NCBI GenBank assembly: GCA_900547595.1
Contig: URHE01000037.1
Coordinates: 1-18,781 of the forward strand
Reading direction: 5' to 3'
From: an uncultured Desulfovibrio sp.
GTDB lineage: Bacteria; Desulfobacterota; Desulfovibrionia; Desulfovibrionales; Desulfovibrionaceae
Length of the DNA stretch: 18,781 nt
Under the pieces are notes generated by a model. It was not told the origin of the DNA. It made no database searches and saw nothing but the letters and a program-made list of their open reading frames with translations. Both the position numbers and the translations under genes were made by a program. The stretch's first letter is position 1; each line of letters starts with the position of its first letter. This document shows positions 7,861 to 15,667 of the stretch, in pieces.

Positions 7861-9453
7861 ATGCTTTCCTGTTTCTGCGCATCACGCAAACTGGTTCTGG
7901 GTTTCCTGGCGGCGGCCCTTGCAACGGCCGCCCTGCTCGGCGCGCCGCTCAAGGCCGAAGCCATCGACTTCAAGGCGCACGGCTGGTGGCTGTTCAGCGC
8001 CCAGTACGGCCAGAACGGCAACTTCAGCAACAAGGGACACACCGGCTATGACAGCCTGGAGGACGATTTCGAGGCGCGCTCGCGCGTGCGCCTCCAGCTG
8101 GATGCCGTGGCTTCCGAAAGCCTGAGCGGCCAGGTCTATTTTGAAATCGGCAAGTTCATCTGGGGCAAGGCCAGCGGCGCCCAGAGCGGCGGCGCGCTGG
8201 GCGCGGACTCCAGCAGCGTCATCAAGCTCAAGCGGGCCTTCATCGACTGGATGGTGCCCAACACGGATCTTTCCGTGCGCATGGGCATCCAGGCTTTCCG
8301 CTCGCCGTTCTTCGCCCTGGACGGCCCCACGGTGCTCACGGCGGACGGCGCGGGTATCACGGCCAGCTACAAGGTCAACGACAATGTCTCGCTCACCGGC
8401 TTCTGGATGCGGCCCTACAACGACAACTATGTTTCCTCCAATGGCCGTCAGGACGGCTTCCTCGACAATGTGGACTTCGGCGGCCTCTTCGTGCCCCTGC
8501 GCTTTGACGGCGTCGCCGTGACGCCCTGGGGCATCTACGGCGCCATCGGGCCCAACACCTTCCGCACCGGCAAGGACCCGGCGGCGGGCGAGAACCGCTT
8601 CTTCGGCCAGCGCATCAACGGCGTGGACGGCAACTATTTCTCCAGCGGCATGTTCCCGCTCCTAGCCGACAAGAAGGCCATCAACCGCAAGACGCCCAGC
8701 GAGTACGGCAACGCCTGGTGGGCGGGCCTCACCGGCGAGCTGACCCTGTGGGACCCCTTCCGCGTCGCCTGGGAATTCACCTACGGCGGCGTGAGCTGGA
8801 TGGACGACCCCGCCATGGACCGCAAGGGATGGATGGGCGCCCTGCTCTTCGAGTACAAGACGGACTGGGGCGTTCCCGGCATCTACGGCTGGTACGCCTC
8901 GGGCGATGACGACGACCTGGGCAACGGCTCCGAGCGCATGCCCTATATCGTCAACGACTTCGGCGTGTCCGGCTTTTCCGACACCTTCGCCGGGCCGGAC
9001 ATCAACGGTCTGGAGCGCGACCGCGTGCTCGCCAACACCCTCATCGGCACCTGGGGCGTCGGCGCGCGCCTGAAGAACGTGAGCTTTCTCCACAATCTCC
9101 GGCACACGCTCCATGTGAGCCTGTGGGGCGGCACCAACAGCTCGGGCATCCTGGAGAAGGTCCACGACCGCACCGGCAAGTGGATGTCGCCCAATGTCAA
9201 CGATTCCACCGGCTTCAAGGTGCCGGTGGGCCGCGACAACATCTACCTCACGGACAAGGACTACGCTCTGGAGATGGGCCTGCTCAACCAGTACAAGATT
9301 TACGAGAACCTCTCGGTCAATCTTGAGGCGAGCTATATCCATCTCATGCTGGACAAATCCAATGACACTTGGGGCCTTGCCACCACCGGCGGCGGCAAGC
9401 GCGGCATCCGCGACGCCTGGAACGTGAGCGCCCTCTTCATCTATTCCTTCTGA
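7861..9453 (+). CDS. Outer-membrane porin, Desulfovibrio-type (530 aa)
   Basis: A hydrophobic signal peptide (about residues 10-34, ending 'APLKAEA', predicted cleavage before IDFKAHG) precedes a mature chain rich in Gly, Asp, Asn and aromatics in alternating beta-strand patterns. The protein ends in '...VSALFIYSF', the C-terminal aromatic signature of beta-barrels recognised by BamA. Length and composition fit the homotrimeric porins of sulfate reducers, though this is by recall. ATG 7861 is chosen over ATG 7858 because GGGGG lies 5 bases upstream; they differ by one Met. The 129-bp gap before it contains a small GCCGTC/GACGGC hairpin without T-tract and no gene. Placement inside a redox operon suggests it admits the operon's substrate across the outer membrane. 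Confidence 0.78.
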   Translation: MLSCFCASRKLVLGFLAAALATAALLGAPLKAEAIDFKAHGWWLFSAQYGQNGNFSNKGHTGYDSLEDDFEARSRVRLQLDAVASESLSGQVYFEIGKFIWGKASGAQSGGALGADSSSVIKLKRAFIDWMVPNTDLSVRMGIQAFRSPFFALDGPTVLTADGAGITASYKVNDNVSLTGFWMRPYNDNYVSSNGRQDGFLDNVDFGGLFVPLRFDGVAVTPWGIYGAIGPNTFRTGKDPAAGENRFFGQRINGVDGNYFSSGMFPLLADKKAINRKTPSEYGNAWWAGLTGELTLWDPFRVAWEFTYGGVSWMDDPAMDRKGWMGALLFEYKTDWGVPGIYGWYASGDDDDLGNGSERMPYIVNDFGVSGFSDTFAGPDINGLERDRVLANTLIGTWGVGARLKNVSFLHNLRHTLHVSLWGGTNSSGILEKVHDRTGKWMSPNVNDSTGFKVPVGRDNIYLTDKDYALEMGLLNQYKIYENLSVNLEASYIHLMLDKSNDTWGLATTGGGKRGIRDAWNVSALFIYSF

Positions 9454-9480
9454 CCAGGCATCCCCGCCTCCAGCCTGTGC

Positions 9481-9522
9481 GGCGCGGGTGGTCTTTCCCC
9501 CACGGAAAGCGCCATCCGCGCC
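9481..9522 (+). other. Intercistronic stem-loop between porin and ferredoxin genes
   Basis: An 11-bp outer stem with one G-T wobble (9481-9491 with 9512-9522) encloses a perfect 6-bp inner stem CTTTCC/GGAAAG (9493-9498 with 9504-9509). No T-tract follows, so it is not a typical terminator. The ferredoxin Shine-Dalgarno GGGAG starts at the next base (9523). It may stabilise the upstream porin mRNA 3' end or lower downstream expression. Confidence 0.6.
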
Positions 9523-9536
9523 GGGAGAAATCACGC

Positions 9537-9782
9537 ATGATCAAGAGCATCGATCCCGAAACCTGCATCGGCTGCGGCGCCTGCGTGCGCATCTGCCCGC
9601 TGGACACGCTGCGCATGGGCGAGGACAAGAAGGCGTTCATCGCCTATCCCGAGGACTGCATGACCTGTTTCCTCTGCGAGCGGGCCTGTCCTTCCGGGTC
9701 CATCGATGTGGACCCGCTGCGCGAGGTGCTGCCGCCCACCTTTCCCGATGTGCCCGTTGAGCTTGGAGGAGGCCGCGCATGA
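9537..9782 (+). CDS. Ferredoxin-like 2x[4Fe-4S] protein (81 aa), AprB-like partner subunit
   Basis: It carries two complete cluster motifs CxxCxxCxxxCP: C10/C13/C16/C20 and C41/C44/C47/C51, with only 20 residues between them. A short C-terminal tail resembles the beta subunits that dock onto AprA-type flavoproteins rather than free ferredoxin. It overlaps the following flavoprotein gene by ATGA (4 bp), so the two are translationally coupled and probably form a heterodimer. Cytoplasmic, with no signal peptide. GGGAG lies 9 bases before ATG, directly after the 9481-9522 hairpin. Confidence 0.88.
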   Translation: MIKSIDPETCIGCGACVRICPLDTLRMGEDKKAFIAYPEDCMTCFLCERACPSGSIDVDPLREVLPPTFPDVPVELGGGRA

Positions 9783-11524
9783 AAACCCCTGTGAAGATCA
9801 ACCGCGTTGACACAGACCTGCTCATCCTCGGCGGCGGCTCCGCCGGACTCTGGACGGCGCACCGCTTTGCCGAGCTCATGCCGGGCCGGAAAATCTGCAT
9901 CGTGGACAAGGGGCCCCAGGACTGGGGCGGCCTCATGGCCATGGCCGGGGGCGATTTCGAGGCCGTCCTGCCGCCCGACACCGTGGACGGCTGGCTGGAA
10001 GACCTGGTGTACTACTTTGACGGCCTGTGCGACCAGCCGCTCATGGAGGCGCTGCTCTCGCGCTCGGCCGACCGCATGCGCGACTATGAGCGCTTCGGCT
10101 GCGAATTTTTCCATACGCCGGACGGCAGGCTCAAGAGCGTGCCCCAGCGCGGGCTCCCCCACGTCAAGCTCTATCCGGCCCAGGTCAAGGGGCGCGGCGG
10201 CGAGCTCATGGCGAGGAGCCTCGTGGCCCGGCTCAAGGATGCCGGCGTCACGCGCATGGGGCGCATCATGCTCACGGACTATCTTGTGCAGGATGGCCGC
10301 ATCACTGGCGCCGTGGGCTTTCACTGCATCAGCGGCGAAGGCTATATCTTCAAGGCAGGCGCCGTGGTGGCCGCCACAGGCATGGGCGGCTGGAAAACCT
10401 CCTACGGCAAGAACACGCCCACCGGCGAGGGCATGCGCATGGCCTTCGAGGCGGGCGCGGAACTGCAGGACCTGGAATTTGCGCGCGTCTGGAACATGCC
10501 GCGCCTTTTCGCCTGGGAAGGGCAGACCCATCTCTTCCCGCTGGGCGCGCGCTTTGTGAACCGCCTGGGCGAAAATTTCATGAGCCGCTACTCGCCCGTG
10601 CTCGGGGCCAATACGGACCCGCACTTCACCACCATCGGCATGGCGCTGGAAATCCGCGCCGGACGCGGGCCCATCATCTTCGACGTCAGCCCCCTGCGCA
10701 ACGAGGACATGGTCCTGCTCAAGCCCCAGACAGGCTGGCAGAAGCTCAACTATGAAAAGCTGTGCCGGCTCGGTCTGGACCTGTTCAGGGACAATACCGA
10801 GTGGGTGCCGCAGATGACCGTTTCCCACGGGGGCATCCGGGCGGAGATCGACGGCGCCACCGCCGTGAAGGGCCTCTTTGCCGCAGGCACGGCGCGCAGC
10901 CTGGAGCCGGGGGTCTATGCGGGCGGTTTCGCCCTCATGACCACCGCCGTCAGCGGGCATATGGCGGGCGAAACCGCCGCCGCATGGCTCAAGGACGCGG
11001 ACGCCGCCCCGGCCCTGGACGAGGCGCGGGCCGAAGCCCTGCTGGAACGGGCCTTCGCGCCCCTGCGGCCCGCGGATGCGGACAGCCTGACGCCCAAGCA
11101 GGTCCTGACAAAAATCCAGGCGGCGGTCTTTCCTTACGATGTCTCCATCGTCAAGAACGGCCCGGCGCTGGAACGGGCGCTGACCGAACTCCGGCGCCTG
11201 CGCGCGGAGGAACTGCCGCGCATGGCCGCGGCGGACCCGCACTACCTGCTCAAGCTGCATGAAGTGGAGGCCGTGGCCTTTGTGAGCGAACTCTTCGTGC
11301 GCGCCTCGCTGGAGCGCAGGGAGAGCCGGGCCGGGCACTTCCGCGAGGATTTTCCGCGGATGGACCCGGCGGGCCCCGCGTGGCTCTTCGTCCGGCACGG
11401 GGCCGATGGCCGGACGGAGTTCGCGCGCGAGCGCGTGCCGCTGGAAAAGTGGCGCGTTCCGCTCACGCGCTGCTATCAGGACAACTTCACCTTTGTGGAA
11501 CCGAAGGCGGCGGAAACCGCCTAG
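9779..11524 (+). CDS. FAD-binding flavoprotein, AprA/FrdA superfamily (581 aa)
   Basis: Rossmann motif GGGSAG (18-23); 'AATGMGGWKTSYGKNTPTGEG' core and 'EAGAELQDLEF' (about 198-234), which is the FrdA/NadB-type FAD fold; 'MTVSHGGI' (346-353); a FAD-closing 'GLFAAGTARSLEPGVYAGG' (365-383); and a C-terminal 'RRESRAGHFREDFPRMD' element matching the R-x-S-R-x-x-H-x-R-x-D-x-P signature of SdhA/FrdA/AprA families. The HPTG and HGANRLG catalytic motifs of true fumarate reductase are missing, so the reaction is unassigned. It is translationally coupled to the ferredoxin and is probably the catalytic subunit of a soluble flavoprotein-ferredoxin heterodimer. It is distinct in sequence from the first flavoprotein of the operon, so the operon encodes two enzymes or two subunits. 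A terminator follows. Confidence 0.82.
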   Translation: MKTPVKINRVDTDLLILGGGSAGLWTAHRFAELMPGRKICIVDKGPQDWGGLMAMAGGDFEAVLPPDTVDGWLEDLVYYFDGLCDQPLMEALLSRSADRMRDYERFGCEFFHTPDGRLKSVPQRGLPHVKLYPAQVKGRGGELMARSLVARLKDAGVTRMGRIMLTDYLVQDGRITGAVGFHCISGEGYIFKAGAVVAATGMGGWKTSYGKNTPTGEGMRMAFEAGAELQDLEFARVWNMPRLFAWEGQTHLFPLGARFVNRLGENFMSRYSPVLGANTDPHFTTIGMALEIRAGRGPIIFDVSPLRNEDMVLLKPQTGWQKLNYEKLCRLGLDLFRDNTEWVPQMTVSHGGIRAEIDGATAVKGLFAAGTARSLEPGVYAGGFALMTTAVSGHMAGETAAAWLKDADAAPALDEARAEALLERAFAPLRPADADSLTPKQVLTKIQAAVFPYDVSIVKNGPALERALTELRRLRAEELPRMAAADPHYLLKLHEVEAVAFVSELFVRASLERRESRAGHFREDFPRMDPAGPAWLFVRHGADGRTEFARERVPLEKWRVPLTRCYQDNFTFVEPKAAETA

Positions 11525-11548
11525 CCGGGGTTCCCGCAGCCAACACGC

Positions 11549-11583
11549 GCGGGCCGTCCCTCTCCGGGGCGGCCCGCTTTTTT
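11549..11583 (+). terminator. Rho-independent terminator closing the flavoprotein operon
   Basis: A 12-bp stem (11549-11560 with 11566-11577, one T-G wobble) has a 5-nt loop and is followed by TTTTTT at 11578-11583. It lies 25 bp after the last stop codon. The remaining 81 bp to the convergent regulator gene hold nothing recognisable. Confidence 0.9.
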
Positions 11584-11664
11584 GCATAAAGCGGCCCTCG
11601 CGGCTGCCTCAGCCAGAGCGTTGCGAATTTCCCGTATGGACACAGCCTTTCGGCGCCGGGGGCC

Positions 11665-13266
11665 TCATGTCCGGATGCCAAGTTTCCGCATCCGGTGTTG
11701 CAGGGTGGAGCGGGGCACCCCCAGCAGGCAGGCGGCTCCGCGGGCGCCCGCGATCCTGCCGCCCGCCAGTTTCAGGGCTCTGAGGATATGTTGCTTTTCA
11801 TTCTCTTCCAACGTGCACAGCCGCTGCTCTTCGGTCGGGGGCTGCGCACTGGCGGCCGCCCCCTGGGGAAGGGAACGGACCACCTCCCGGGCCGCATTGC
11901 TTTTGGAGTCCGGCAGATGGAGGAGTTCTTCCACCAGATGCTCATCGATGGCGCCCTCAAGTGAACAGAGCAGGAGCCGGCTCACGACGTTTCGCAATTC
12001 CCGGAGATTGCCGGGCCACTCATATTCGGTGAAGAGGCGCAGGATGCTTTTTGACAGGCGGGGCGCGCGCAGGTCCCAGGCCGCGGAAAACTGGCCGATA
12101 AAGTATTCCACGAGCAGGGGGATGTCCCGCTTGCGTTTCCTGAGGGGCGGCAGATGCAGGACAACAGGCGCAAGACGATAATACAGGTCCTTCCGGAGAA
12201 ACCCCTCGGCGAGCGCTTTTTCCACCTCGATATTCGTTGCCGACAGGACGCGTATGTCGACATCGATGGTGCGCGCGTCTCCTACCCGCTCAAAAGAATT
12301 TTCTTCCAGAACCTGCAGAAGCTTGCTTTGTATTTCCGGCCCGAGCTCTCCGATCTCGTCCAGAAAAAGCGTGCCATGCTGCGCAAGTTCGATGCGGCCG
12401 ACCCGTTTGGCAAAGGCGCCGGTGAACGCGCCTTTTGAAAAGCCGAACATTTCACTTTCAAACAGGGTAGGCGCAAGGGACGGGCAATTGACCTTGATGA
12501 AATTCTCATTGTGCCGGGCGCTCTTCCTGTGGAGCCATCGCGCCAGCATGCTTTTTCCCGTCCCTGTCTCGCCGAGGATCAGGACGGGGATATGGAGCTT
12601 TGCCACGCTTTGGGCCAGGGCCATCACCTTGGACATGTCCTGGGTTTCCAATAACCTGTCGGTTAAATTGTCCTTCGCCGCGATCGCGTTTTCAGAGTCT
12701 CTGGCGATCAGGGCCGCCTTCTGGCGCGCCTCCCGTTCCTGATACAGGACAACGGAAAGAAAGATGGTGAGATGGGGCGTGAGCGCCCGCAGAAAGCACA
12801 GTATCTCGCCGAGATTGTCCGGCGTGTTGGCAAAGGAGAGATGGAATGTCCCCAAAACTCTCTCGTTGAGGATAAGCGGAATGACGATGGAGGCGTTGAG
12901 GCCCGCCTTTACAAGGCGGGAGGCCCCGCCTCCCTGCGCTATGGAGGGCAGGTCCGTGACGATGAGCGGCTCCCTGGTGGTGATGGCCTGCCATGCGAGG
13001 GTATTGTGCGCGATGCGGGTGTTGGAAAAAATGTCGGTGCCTTCGCCATCGGCGTTTGTGAAGGAGTTGAGGAACTCCCTGTCCGCATCGTAGAGATAGA
13101 TGCTGAGCCTGTCGTATGGACAGATTTTTTTGATTTCCCGGGAAAGCAGCTTGAACAGCGTCCGCCGGTTCATTTTTGACGGCACGAGCCTGGTCAGCAA
13201 CCCGATGATCCGGGGGGCCGCGCCATCCCCGACCGCGGGGAATTCCCCGCTCCGCACTTCCGCCAT
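11665..13266 (-). CDS. Sigma-54-dependent activator with GAF, AAA+ and Fis-type HTH domains (533 aa)
   Basis: N-terminal GAF-type sensor domain (about 32-177); AAA+ core with Walker A GETGTGKS (232-239), the sigma-54-contacting GAFTGA loop (279-284), Walker B 'TLFLDEIGEL' (about 299-308) and 'WPGNLREL' (about 417-424); and a C-terminal Fis-like helix-turn-helix ending 'VPRSTLQHRMRKLGI' (about 517-531). There is no receiver domain, so it is ligand-controlled, FhlA-like, rather than part of a two-component pair. The start at 13266 has AGAGG about 8 bases upstream; a GTG three codons earlier is possible. It is divergent from a TauE/SafE gene whose upstream region has a -24/-12 promoter, and a second such promoter precedes the SdhA-like gene, so both are the likely targets. 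The GAF ligand is unknown. Confidence 0.93.
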   Translation of the reverse strand: MAEVRSGEFPAVGDGAAPRIIGLLTRLVPSKMNRRTLFKLLSREIKKICPYDRLSIYLYDADREFLNSFTNADGEGTDIFSNTRIAHNTLAWQAITTREPLIVTDLPSIAQGGGASRLVKAGLNASIVIPLILNERVLGTFHLSFANTPDNLGEILCFLRALTPHLTIFLSVVLYQEREARQKAALIARDSENAIAAKDNLTDRLLETQDMSKVMALAQSVAKLHIPVLILGETGTGKSMLARWLHRKSARHNENFIKVNCPSLAPTLFESEMFGFSKGAFTGAFAKRVGRIELAQHGTLFLDEIGELGPEIQSKLLQVLEENSFERVGDARTIDVDIRVLSATNIEVEKALAEGFLRKDLYYRLAPVVLHLPPLRKRKRDIPLLVEYFIGQFSAAWDLRAPRLSKSILRLFTEYEWPGNLRELRNVVSRLLLCSLEGAIDEHLVEELLHLPDSKSNAAREVVRSLPQGAAASAQPPTEEQRLCTLEENEKQHILRALKLAGGRIAGARGAACLLGVPRSTLQHRMRKLGIRT

Positions 13267-13278
13267 TGCTCTCACCTC

Positions 13279-13323
13279 TGCCCAAATAAAGGCACTTTTG
13301 CCCTTATGGCTGCAAAACTGCCC
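13279..13323 (+). promoter_or_regulatory. Candidate activator-binding array: three TGCCC-W3 elements 20 bp apart
   Basis: TGCCCAAAT (13279), TGCCCTTAT (13299) and TGCCCAAAA (13319) start exactly 20 bp apart, so they face the same side of the helix. Two dyads run through it (TGCC-N8-GGCA at 13279-13294 and GGCA-N4-TGCC at 13291-13302). The array lies about 111-155 bp upstream of the start predicted from the 13408 sigma-54 promoter, a normal enhancer distance. It sits directly before the divergent activator gene, which would allow autoregulation. Related elements occur at 15668-15703 on the other strand. Confidence 0.5.
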
Positions 13324-13407
13324 AAAATTTCAAGGACCGCGCTTCCCCAAAACCTCCGAGGCATAAAAAATATCATAATCCCGCCAGGTTATTGCGCCGC
13401 GCCTGTT

Positions 13408-13423
13408 TGGCATCCTCATTGCT
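13408..13423 (+). promoter_or_regulatory. Sigma-54 (-24/-12) promoter before the TauE/SafE gene
   Basis: TGGCATC-CTCA-TTGCT matches the TGGCAYR-N4-TTGCW consensus at all but one position (C in place of R), and the invariant GG and GC have the required 12-bp offset (13409 to 13421). The predicted start is near 13434, 29 bp before the ATG. The neighbouring gene encodes the cognate type of activator. Confidence 0.8.
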
Positions 13424-13428
13424 ACCTT

Positions 13429-13456
13429 CCCCGCTGGATATGCTCTTCCAGCGGGG
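13429..13456. repeat. Perfect 10-bp inverted repeat overlapping the tauE-like start region
   Basis: CCCCGCTGGA (13429-13438) and TCCAGCGGGG (13447-13456) are exact reverse complements around an 8-nt centre. The right arm includes the probable Shine-Dalgarno GCGGGG, six bases before ATG 13463, and the left arm spans the predicted transcription start. It could be an operator or a hairpin masking the ribosome binding site. Confidence 0.65.
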
Positions 13457-13462
13457 TGGCTC

Positions 13463-14233
13463 ATGAGCCTTGAGGAAATCGCGATCATCTCCCTGGCCGG
13501 GTTCTTTTCCGGCCTGATCAAGACCGGGGTGGGCATCGGCGCGGGAATATTCCTCCTCCCCACCCTCGCGCTGGCCTTTCCCGCCAAGATGGCGTTGGGC
13601 ATGGGCGCGCCCATGATGCTCGTCTCCGATATTATGGGCTTAAGGTTTTATTGGCGTCAATGGCTCCGCTGGCCCGTGCTGTCGCGCTTGCTCTTTTCCG
13701 CCCTGCCCGGCGTCGTGGCGGGGGTGTTTTTGCTTCCACTCATCCCGGGGCAGGCTTTCCGTCTCTGCGTGGGCGTGTTCGGCATGTGCTACGCCCTGTC
13801 CAAGCTGTGGAAAAATTTCCCCGTGGGCGTTGTCCTGCGAAAGCTGTTTGTGAGGGACCCCCGCCGCCAGCTCCCTTCACGGCAGCGCCGTGATGTCTAT
13901 GTGTATGGATTTCTTGGCGGCCTCTCCACTGTCCTGGCGCATGCCGGCGGCCTCGTATGGTCCATATACCTGGTGACTGCCACCTGGGACCGGCGCGTCT
14001 TTGTCGGGACGACCATCATCATGTTTTTCATAACGAACATATGCAAAACGATTTCCTATATATATATTGATATATTAACGTTCAATACACTTTTCAATAT
14101 TTTATTTTCTGTTCCCATGATATTGCTTGGATCATTCATCGGAAATAAATTGAATAAAAAGTGCAATCCTGAAAAATTCAGAAATATTGTGCTTTATTTT
14201 ATATTCGCGACATCATTTTCTCTCTGTATCTGA
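13463..14233 (+). CDS. TauE/SafE-family permease (256 aa)
   Basis: This is an inner-membrane protein of usual family length with about 7-8 hydrophobic segments. The N-terminal repeat 'LAGFFSGLIKTGVGIGAGIFLLP' and the second repeat start 'VYGFLGGLSTVLAHAGGLVW' carry the Gly-rich half-repeat motif of the family. Members export sulfite, sulfoacetate or related organic anions; the substrate cannot be read from sequence. The G-rich site GCGGGG lies 6 bases before the start. The last 190 bp or so (about 14038-14233) are strikingly AT-rich compared with the rest of the gene and its neighbours. It is first in the sigma-54-controlled transcript and probably co-transcribed with the SLC13 permease 57 bp downstream. 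Confidence 0.85.
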   Translation: MSLEEIAIISLAGFFSGLIKTGVGIGAGIFLLPTLALAFPAKMALGMGAPMMLVSDIMGLRFYWRQWLRWPVLSRLLFSALPGVVAGVFLLPLIPGQAFRLCVGVFGMCYALSKLWKNFPVGVVLRKLFVRDPRRQLPSRQRRDVYVYGFLGGLSTVLAHAGGLVWSIYLVTATWDRRVFVGTTIIMFFITNICKTISYIYIDILTFNTLFNILFSVPMILLGSFIGNKLNKKCNPEKFRNIVLYFIFATSFSLCI

Positions 14234-14290
14234 GATGTTCGACCCCAATTTTCACGCTCGAGACGCAACATTCTACACGTGGGGCGCCTC

Positions 14291-15649
14291 ATGGAAAAAA
14301 CAAGATTTTTCGCATTACTGGGAGCACTGACGTTTTTCCTGGTCCTCTCTCTTGCGGGGGAAGCATCGGCGGCAGCGGCGCAAAAAACGATCAACATGAC
14401 ACATGTCTATATCGTTTTTGCCGTTCTTGTCGGCGCGGCCATTCTCTTCTTTACGGAGTGGATCCCCCTCGCGGTCACATCCATCCTTGTGCCGTGCGCC
14501 CTGTCGACGTTTGGGGTCATCACGGTGAAGGAAGCGTGGGTCAGCTTTGGCGACACGAGCATTCTGACCATCGTGGGCCTGTTCATGCTCGGCGAGGCGA
14601 CGTTCGCCACGGGCTTCGCCCAGAAGGTGGCGAGCGCCATCATCAGCAAGGCAGGCTCAAGCGAGAGCAGGCTCCTCCTGTTCTCCATCCTGCTCATCGC
14701 CTTTATGTCCGCCTTTCTCAACAATGCCGGCGTCACGGCCATCACGCTGCCCATGCTCATTTCCATAGCGCGCAAGGCCCATATGTCGCCCTCGAGGATA
14801 CTGCTGCCCACGGCATACGCCGCCAGTTTCGGCGGCTGTCTCTCGCTGGTGGGCCAGGCCCCCTCCATGGTGGCCAACGGCATCCTGGCCCAGATGGCGC
14901 CGGAGTATCCCACGTTCGCCTTCTTTGAATTTGCCTGGTACGGCCTGCCGCTGACCCTCATCGGCGCCATCCTGTTCACCCTCTTTCCCAGGTTCCTGAT
15001 TCCCCCGGCGCGCCCCGACGTGGCTGAATTGCAGGATGTGGAGGTCACTGAGGGCGGCTACCGCATGTGGGCGGCGGGCATCATCTATTTCGGCGTCATC
15101 GTTTGCATGGCCACAGGTCTTGTGCCCCTCACGTCCGCGGCCATGCTCGGCGCCATGCTGTGCATCCTGTGCCGCTGCATGACGCTGAAGCAGGCCCAGG
15201 CGGGCATCGACTGGACGACGGTCTGGCTTTTTGCCGGCATGCTCTCCATGAGCTTTGCCATGAACAAGTCCGGCGCCGCCACCCTCATCGCCGATTTCGT
15301 CGTCAACCTCATTGAGGACCCCTATATCCTTTTCGGCACCCTCATGATCGTCACCGCCATACTGACCAACATCATGTCCAACACGGCCACCACGGCCATC
15401 ATGGTGCCGCTTGTCATCCCCATCGCGCTGAACATGGGGCTCTCGCCGCTGCCCTTCGTCATGGGCATCGCCATGAACGCGGCGGCCTGCTTCATGACAC
15501 CCATCGCCACGCCCTCCAACACCCTCGTCCTGCGGCCCGGCAACTACACCTTCTTTGATTACATCAGGTACGGCTTTTTCTGGCAGATCCTCGCCTTTGG
15601 CCTTTCGCTCCTGATCATCCCCTTTGTCTGGCCGTTCACCATCAGCTAG
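14291..15649 (+). CDS. Second SLC13/DASS-family anion permease (452 aa)
   Basis: This is an inner-membrane transporter with about 11-12 hydrophobic segments and the two loop motifs of the DASS family: 'SAFLNNAGVTAITLP' (140-154; the N-N-x-x-V-T variant) and a canonical 'MSNTATTAIMVPL' (362-374, SNT at 363-365). An N-terminal hydrophobic segment ends 'AGEASAAAAQ' and looks like an uncleaved first helix or a cleavable signal. Start ATG 14291 has only a weak GTGGGG six bases before it; GTG 14279 is an in-frame alternative. It is clearly different from the permease at 1633, so the two units import different anions. It lies between TauE/SafE and the SdhA-like operon and likely supplies the latter's substrate. 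Confidence 0.85.
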   Translation: MEKTRFFALLGALTFFLVLSLAGEASAAAAQKTINMTHVYIVFAVLVGAAILFFTEWIPLAVTSILVPCALSTFGVITVKEAWVSFGDTSILTIVGLFMLGEATFATGFAQKVASAIISKAGSSESRLLLFSILLIAFMSAFLNNAGVTAITLPMLISIARKAHMSPSRILLPTAYAASFGGCLSLVGQAPSMVANGILAQMAPEYPTFAFFEFAWYGLPLTLIGAILFTLFPRFLIPPARPDVAELQDVEVTEGGYRMWAAGIIYFGVIVCMATGLVPLTSAAMLGAMLCILCRCMTLKQAQAGIDWTTVWLFAGMLSMSFAMNKSGAATLIADFVVNLIEDPYILFGTLMIVTAILTNIMSNTATTAIMVPLVIPIALNMGLSPLPFVMGIAMNAAACFMTPIATPSNTLVLRPGNYTFFDYIRYGFFWQILAFGLSLLIIPFVWPFTIS

Positions 15650-15667
15650 ACCGCGCCGCCAGCCGCT

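Noticed and set aside
9644..11587. Very long open frame on the minus strand opposite the ferredoxin and second flavoprotein
   Set aside because: It mirrors a well-supported gene pair, is His/Ala/Gly-rich with no domain motif, and is the usual shadow of GC-rich third positions.
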